Assembly (NCBI RefSeq): GCF_000306965.1
Contig: NZ_JH976434.1
Coordinates: 1,248,619-1,312,618, forward strand
Length of the DNA: 64,000 nt
Source of the DNA: Amphibacillus jilinensis Y1
GTDB lineage: Bacteria > Bacillota > Bacilli > Bacillales > Amphibacillaceae
Direction: 5' to 3'
In this document: piece by piece, positions 59,423 to 64,000 of the stretch
Numbering within the stretch: the stretch's first letter is position 1
How the letters are laid out: each line of letters starts with the position of its first letter
Notes under the pieces: generated by a model
What the model saw: the letters and a program-made list of their open reading frames with translations, nothing else
Told to the model about the DNA's origin: nothing
Databases searched by the model: none
Made by a program: the position numbers and the translations under genes

Positions 59423-61426
59423 ATGACAAATTCACTTGATCAACAAGCCATCGATACGATCCGTACTTTATCGATTGATGCAATTGAAAAGGCTAATTCT
59501 GGACATCCAGGTATGCCTTTAGGGGCAGCCCCGATGGCTTACACACTTTGGACAAAACATTTAAAACATAACCCGTTAAATGCAAATTGGTTTAACAGAG
59601 ATCGCTTTGTACTATCAGCAGGTCACGGGTCCATGTTACTCTATAGCTTGCTCCATTTATCCGGCTATGGGATAACCATTGATGATTTGAAAGATTTCCG
59701 TCAATGGGGTAGTAAAACACCCGGCCATCCAGAATATGGCCACACCGTTGGCGTAGATGCTACTACAGGGCCTTTAGGCCAAGGCATCGCAACCGCAGTG
59801 GGAATGGCGATGGCTGAAAAACATTTAGCAGCAACGTATAACCAAGACCGCTTTAATATAGTTAATCACTTTACCTATTCGATCTGTGGTGATGGTGATT
59901 TAATGGAAGGTATCTCTTCAGAAGCTTGCTCACTAGCAGGCCATTTAGGCTTAGGAAAGCTCATCGTACTCTATGATTCAAATGATATCTCCCTCGATGG
60001 CGCTCTCAATCATTCCTTTTCTGAAAATATCGAGCAGCGCTTCAAAGCTTACGATTGGCAATATATTTATGTTAATGATGGCAATAATATTGACGAGATT
60101 TCTAAAGCTATCAGTGAGGCACAGGCAGATGAGCAACGACCAACTTTAATTGAAGTAAAAACAACGATTGGCTATGGATCACCAAATAAAGCAGGTACGT
60201 CTCAAGCCCATGGGGCCCCATTAGGAAAAGAAGAGGCTGAATTAACTAAAAAGCAATATAATTGGCCATCTCAACAATCTTTCTTTGTACCAGCAAGTGT
60301 ATATCAACATTTCCAAAAGGTTGTCGGTACAAAAGGCGAACGAGAAGAAGGAGCTTGGGAACAATTATTCAGTCAATACAAAAAAGCACATCCAACTTTA
60401 GCTCAACAGTTAGAAGATAGTATCGATGGCGTGATTCCTCATGATCTAGTTGACATGTACCCTAAATATAATAAAGAGCAGTCGATTGCGACACGGGCAG
60501 CTTCCGGTCATGCGATAAACGTTATTGCAAAAGCGCTGCCAAATTTCTTTGGTGGCTCCGCTGATTTGGCTAGCTCAACCAAAACAAACATAACAACTAG
60601 TGGCGTATTCTCAAGACAAGATTACGCAGGTAAGAATATTTGGTATGGTGTACGAGAATTTGCTATGGGGGCGGCCATGAACGGCATTGCTCTACATGGT
60701 GGGGTCAAAACATTTGCAGGGACGTTCTTTGTGTTTTCAGACTATTTACGACCAGCGATTCGCCTTGCCGCACTTATGAAACTGCCCGTTACTTATGTAT
60801 TTACTCATGATAGTATTGCTGTTGGTGAAGATGGACCGACACATGAACCGATTGAACAATTAGCTGCTTTACGTTCGATACCAAATCTTTCTGTTATTAG
60901 ACCAGCTGATGCCAATGAAACCAATGCTGCATGGCAGCTAGCACTAGAATCAACGACCACTCCAACGGCTCTTGTATTGTCACGACAAAATTTACCTTGC
61001 TTATCCGAAACAGAAGCCGGTATCCATGATAAAGTAGCAAAAGGCGCTTATTTACTTTCTCCAAGTGTGAATGATCAAGCAGATGTCCTATTATTAGCAT
61101 CAGGTTCTGAAGTTCATTTAGCTCTTGAGGCGAAGCGAATCCTATTATCTGAAAAACAAATAGATGCTGCTGTTATTAGCATGCCATCATTTGAACGTTT
61201 TGACATGCAGTCACTACAATATCAAGAGTCGATCTTACCTCCTGCGATTCGAAAGCGTGTTGCCATTGAAATGGGTATTTCACAACCTTGGCATAAGTAC
61301 ATCGGTTTTGAAGGTGAGATTGTCGCAATAGATGAATTTGGGGCTTCTGCTCCAGGCGAGTTAATGATAGAGAAATACGGATTTACTGTTAATAATATTG
61401 TAGATAGCGTTTTATCTATTTTATAA
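59423..61426 (+). CDS. tkt: Transketolase
   Basis: A full-length 667-residue TPP enzyme. Start [36 protein letters not shown]/Mg motif [40 protein letters not shown], pyrimidine domain with [21 protein letters not shown] (catalytic Glu), [26 protein letters not shown] and C-terminal [10 protein letters not shown]. It interconverts xylulose-5-P, ribose-5-P, sedoheptulose-7-P and glyceraldehyde-3-P. GAGGGA precedes the ATG. It ends the pentitol operon, ahead of a strong terminator, and contrasts with the split transketolase at 10911-12672. Confidence 0.97.
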   Translation: MTNSLDQQAIDTIRTLSIDAIEKANSGHPGMPLGAAPMAYTLWTKHLKHNPLNANWFNRDRFVLSAGHGSMLLYSLLHLSGYGITIDDLKDFRQWGSKTPGHPEYGHTVGVDATTGPLGQGIATAVGMAMAEKHLAATYNQDRFNIVNHFTYSICGDGDLMEGISSEACSLAGHLGLGKLIVLYDSNDISLDGALNHSFSENIEQRFKAYDWQYIYVNDGNNIDEISKAISEAQADEQRPTLIEVKTTIGYGSPNKAGTSQAHGAPLGKEEAELTKKQYNWPSQQSFFVPASVYQHFQKVVGTKGEREEGAWEQLFSQYKKAHPTLAQQLEDSIDGVIPHDLVDMYPKYNKEQSIATRAASGHAINVIAKALPNFFGGSADLASSTKTNITTSGVFSRQDYAGKNIWYGVREFAMGAAMNGIALHGGVKTFAGTFFVFSDYLRPAIRLAALMKLPVTYVFTHDSIAVGEDGPTHEPIEQLAALRSIPNLSVIRPADANETNAAWQLALESTTTPTALVLSRQNLPCLSETEAGIHDKVAKGAYLLSPSVNDQADVLLLASGSEVHLALEAKRILLSEKQIDAAVISMPSFERFDMQSLQYQESILPPAIRKRVAIEMGISQPWHKYIGFEGEIVAIDEFGASAPGELMIEKYGFTVNNIVDSVLSIL

Positions 61427-61522
61427 ACAGACTGTAGTTATTTGAAATACAGATTAGTCATTATCAGGCCTACCAACAACCATGATCATTACACTAAATG
61501 TCATACTACCCTAAGTATAATT

Positions 61523-61556
61523 AAGGCGTCGATCACCTATGATCGACGCCTTTTCT
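61523..61556 (+). terminator. Terminator of the pentitol operon
   Basis: AAGGCGTCGATC (61523-61534) and GATCGACGCCTT (61541-61552) form a perfect 12-bp stem around ACCTAT, followed by TTCTTTT. Confidence 0.9.
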
Positions 61557-61562
61557 TTTCCA

Positions 61563-61714
61563 AGATAACCGTCCGTAAAATGCCCGCTTCGAACGAGATG
61601 ATAGAGCTCATCTATTTAAGCGAGAGCTAACGACTACTAATGACCTGATTTACTCAACAACCCATCCGTGCGAAACGAGCGAAAATGGCTAATAATTAAA
61701 GGTTCGTTTTATAA
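61563..61714 (-). repeat. Intergenic repeat copy (reverse orientation)
   Basis: The complement starts TTTATAAAACGAACCTT, has AAATCAGGTCATTAG and TTAAATAGATGAGC, and ends TTTTACGGACGGTTATCTTG. The arms near TTAAATAGATGA and TCATCTCGTTCGAA have changed from the reference but still pair (AGATGA with TCATCT). It lies between the tkt terminator and the rnfD stop. Confidence 0.85.
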
Positions 61715-61728
61715 AGATTGATAGCTGT

Positions 61729-62721
61729 CTATAACTGATGTTCCTGTGCCGGTCTTTTTCGATGACCATAAATACGAGGCGCTAAATGTTTATCAATGAG
61801 CGGTGCTAAACCATTCATAATTAAAATCGCAAATCCAACCCCGCCAGGGAAATTAAAGACAATACGTATCACAGCCGTTAGGATACCGCAACCTATTGCA
61901 AACACCGTTTTACCATCTGGTGTTAATGCACCTGAGCTGTAATCTGTTGCCATGTATGTGGCACCAAAAAATAATGTTCCACTTAACACATGTGTCATCA
62001 TGTAAGTGAAGCTGTAATCACCATATATGGATGTAATAATAGCAACCGTTAAAATATATAACAACGGAATCTTTACATTGATAATCCCACGTACAACTAA
62101 ATAAATTAAACCAATTAAAATGGCTAACTTCGACGTTTCACCAACATTCCCTCCCAAGCCAGTACCGATAAACAAATCCCATAAGCCTGGAACTTCTTCT
62201 GGTACTGTTCTAGAAAAATGCCCCACATACTCAAGAGGCGTAGCAATAGATATCACATCAGGCTCTGGTGTGACCCAATTGGTGATCCAAGGTGTAAAGA
62301 ATACTTTTAACATCACCCGAGCCGCTACGGCTGGATTAAATGCATTTCGGCCAATGCCCCCCGGTAATTGCTTTACAATAAGAATGGCAAAAGCACTACC
62401 TACAATAATACTCCACCAAGGTGCCGTGACCGGTAAACTTAAACCAATTAACATACCTGTTACTGCTGCACTATAATCATAGATGGTTATAGTTAGACCT
62501 CGTAACTTTTGATAAGCATACTCAAATCCCACACTTGAAATGATACCAACCGCTATCATTAAGAGTACTCGCCAGCCAAAGAAATAAGTAGCCGCGATAG
62601 CTGGAAACAACAAAGCTATTAAAACTTGTTGCATAATCCAAGCTGAGCTACGCTTTGAGAATAAATGAGGTGATGGTGTATGAAGGAGCTTCTCTGTGTT
62701 TAAAGACACTGTATTACTCAT
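61729..62721 (-). CDS. rnfD: RnfD, membrane subunit of the Rnf complex
   Basis: A 330-residue integral membrane protein with NQKVL-type start (SSAWIMQQVLIALLFPAIAATYFFGW), ten or so hydrophobic segments and the flavin-attachment region TDYSSGALTPDGKTVFAIGCG (Thr as likely covalent FMN site), plus GGIGRNAFNPAVAARVML. Rnf couples ferredoxin oxidation to NAD+ reduction and ion pumping. It starts directly after the rnfC stop (AAGGAGG inside the rnfC end) and ends at 61729 with no rnfG/E/A/B genes beyond it. Confidence 0.93.
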   Translation of the reverse strand: MSNTVSLNTEKLLHTPSPHLFSKRSSAWIMQQVLIALLFPAIAATYFFGWRVLLMIAVGIISSVGFEYAYQKLRGLTITIYDYSAAVTGMLIGLSLPVTAPWWSIIVGSAFAILIVKQLPGGIGRNAFNPAVAARVMLKVFFTPWITNWVTPEPDVISIATPLEYVGHFSRTVPEEVPGLWDLFIGTGLGGNVGETSKLAILIGLIYLVVRGIINVKIPLLYILTVAIITSIYGDYSFTYMMTHVLSGTLFFGATYMATDYSSGALTPDGKTVFAIGCGILTAVIRIVFNFPGGVGFAILIMNGLAPLIDKHLAPRIYGHRKRPAQEHQL

Positions 62722-64000
62722 TTAATTATCCTCCTTGCGTGCTTTTATTTCTGATTTTGCAGAACGAATATTATCTAATAGCGGTATTTTGGATGGGCAA
62801 ATATAAGAGCAATTTCCACAATCGATACAATCCATTGCACCTAATTTCTCAGCTTGATCTATATCACCATTTTCATAGGCATTGCTAATAAGAATTGGCT
62901 GTAAGCTAACGGGGCATACATGAAGACATTCTGCACATTGAATACATGGCGTACGTTCAGACCTTACCGCCTCTTCCTTTTCCAAAAAGGTAATGACAGA
63001 GGAACCTTTTGTAATGGGAACTTGTCCTGACGTAAGCGGTTTTCCCATCATCGGTCCACCATGGATCATCTTACCTGTTTTTGATTGAAAACCCTGACAT
63101 TCCTCGATTAAATGCTGTATCGGGGTACCTATTCTGACCCAAAGGTTTTTAGGCTCTTTAATTGGCTCACCGGTTATCGTCGTAATCCTCTTGGTTAACG
63201 GACGCCCTAAGCGTACAGCTTCATAGATCGCAAATGTTGTTGCTACATTTGTAACAAGGGTATGAACATCTGCTGGTAATCCACCTGGAGGGACTTCTCT
63301 TCCAGTTAAGTTCTTGATTAAGCTTTTCTCAGATCCTTGAGGATAGATCGTTTCTAGCTCCTTGATTTCAATATGATCAACGTCTTCAATCGCTGCTTTC
63401 ATCACAGCAACACTTTCATGTGTATTTGATTCGATTGCTATATACGTCTTTGTTACTGGTAATACTTCGTGTAACACCCGTATCCCTTCAATTAATTGTT
63501 CAGCATATTCAACCATTAAACGATGATCTGAAGTAGAGTACGGTTCACATTCAGCACCGTTTATAATTAACGTATCAATTGATTTTTCAGGTGGAGGGGA
63601 TAGTTTTACTGAAGTTGGGAATGTAGCACCGCCCATTCCAACTACACCAGCTTGTTCAATTAATGATTTCTTTTGATCTACTGTCAGTTCTTCACCTTCA
63701 CTTAAAAGAGGTGCTTCATAGACATCTTGATAATCATTTTTTATAACAATACAAGGACCTTTACCATTCATAGTGGGTTGATCAGAAATTTCTTTTACTT
63801 GGCCAGAAATGGAGGCATACACATTTGCAGAAATAAACCCTTCCTTCTCTGCTATTAATGTACCAATTTTAACGTAATCTCCTTTTTCGACAACTGGTTT
63901 TGCGGGTGCACCAATGTGCATGCTCAGTGGATAGATGAGGTATTCTGGGACAGAGGCTTCTTCAGTAGGTTTATGTTCTGTACGCCTCTTCCTCTCTACG
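62722..64000 (-). CDS. rnfC: RnfC, Rnf complex NADH/ferredoxin-binding subunit, 5' end outside window
   Basis: The frame stays open to the window edge. At the ATG at 63921 the reading PLSMHIGAPAKPVVEKGD matches the usual PLSQHIGAPA-type N-terminal region of RnfC, so the true start is further upstream. The flavin and NADH-binding region (GMGGATFPTSVKLSPP, INGAECEPYSTSDHRLM) is followed by two 4Fe-4S ferredoxin motifs, CIQCAECLHVCP and CIDCGNCSYICP, at the C-terminus. It forms the electron input/output part of the Rnf complex. It is followed at once by rnfD. Confidence 0.92.
   Translation of the reverse strand, partial: VERKRRTEHKPTEEASVPEYLIYPLSMHIGAPAKPVVEKGDYVKIGTLIAEKEGFISANVYASISGQVKEISDQPTMNGKGPCIVIKNDYQDVYEAPLLSEGEELTVDQKKSLIEQAGVVGMGGATFPTSVKLSPPPEKSIDTLIINGAECEPYSTSDHRLMVEYAEQLIEGIRVLHEVLPVTKTYIAIESNTHESVAVMKAAIEDVDHIEIKELETIYPQGSEKSLIKNLTGREVPPGGLPADVHTLVTNVATTFAIYEAVRLGRPLTKRITTITGEPIKEPKNLWVRIGTPIQHLIEECQGFQSKTGKMIHGGPMMGKPLTSGQVPITKGSSVITFLEKEEAVRSERTPCIQCAECLHVCPVSLQPILISNAYENGDIDQAEKLGAMDCIDCGNCSYICPSKIPLLDNIRSAKSEIKARKEDN

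Overview
The window looks like the chromosome of a low-GC Gram-positive bacterium of the Bacillaceae type. It has the rplI-dnaB-purA-walRKHIJ-htrA neighbourhood found near the origin in Bacillus, a T-box leader, AGGAGG-type ribosome binding sites with many TTG/GTG starts, lipoprotein lipoboxes and PTS/CcpA/PRD-style sugar control. The many sugar, polyol and glycoside genes, together with an Rnf complex, suggest a fermentative, plant-polymer-using relative such as an Amphibacillus/Halolactibacillus-like organism. That genus-level guess is inference only.

Layout. (1) 1-7587, minus strand: a LacI-controlled operon with a GATase1-like protein, a ribose-type ABC importer and a phosphotriesterase-family hydrolase, plus a second operon of an M20 carbamoyl-amidohydrolase and a ribokinase. 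(2) 8169-17475: a LacI regulator divergent from a complete candidate apiose/apioside operon (isomerase, split transketolase, FGGY kinase, lactose/cellobiose-family PTS, intracellular DUF4038/GH140-like apiosidase). (3) 17711-20179: a two-part SigO/RsoA-type sigma factor with a YvrJ protein, then a secreted V8-type serine protease. (4) 20306-27869: accessory genes (quinone reductase-like, an M20 pseudogene, NTF2-like, three GNATs, a lipoprotein esterase, small proteins). (5) 28318-44299: the conserved core block (DnaA-box cluster, htrA, walJIHKR, an M23 peptidase, purA, dnaB, rplI, gdpP, yybS). (6) 44867-48341: a HAD phosphatase, a TetR/MATE pair and a truncated kinase gene. (7) 48669-50674: serA under a serine-specific T-box. 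(8) 50832-61426: a pentitol PTS operon (PRD regulator, EIIA/B/C, two zinc dehydrogenases, deoC, rpiB, a small membrane protein, rpe, tkt). (9) 61729-64000: rnfD and the 3' part of rnfC.

The sugar modules fit together. The apiose operon is predicted to turn apiose into xylulose-5-P and dihydroxyacetone-P, and the pentitol operon makes ribulose-/xylulose-5-P and carries its own Rpe, RpiB and transketolase. Both therefore feed the non-oxidative pentose phosphate pathway.

The most unusual non-coding content is a family of about 150-bp intergenic repeats. There are at least fourteen full, decayed or fragmentary copies in both orientations, each built as a hairpin followed by a longer hairpin that ends in a conserved TTTACGGACGGTTATCTGTG box. 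A dense cluster of DnaA boxes beside htrA is the other notable site. I saw no CRISPR array, rRNA, tRNA, intact insertion sequence or prophage.
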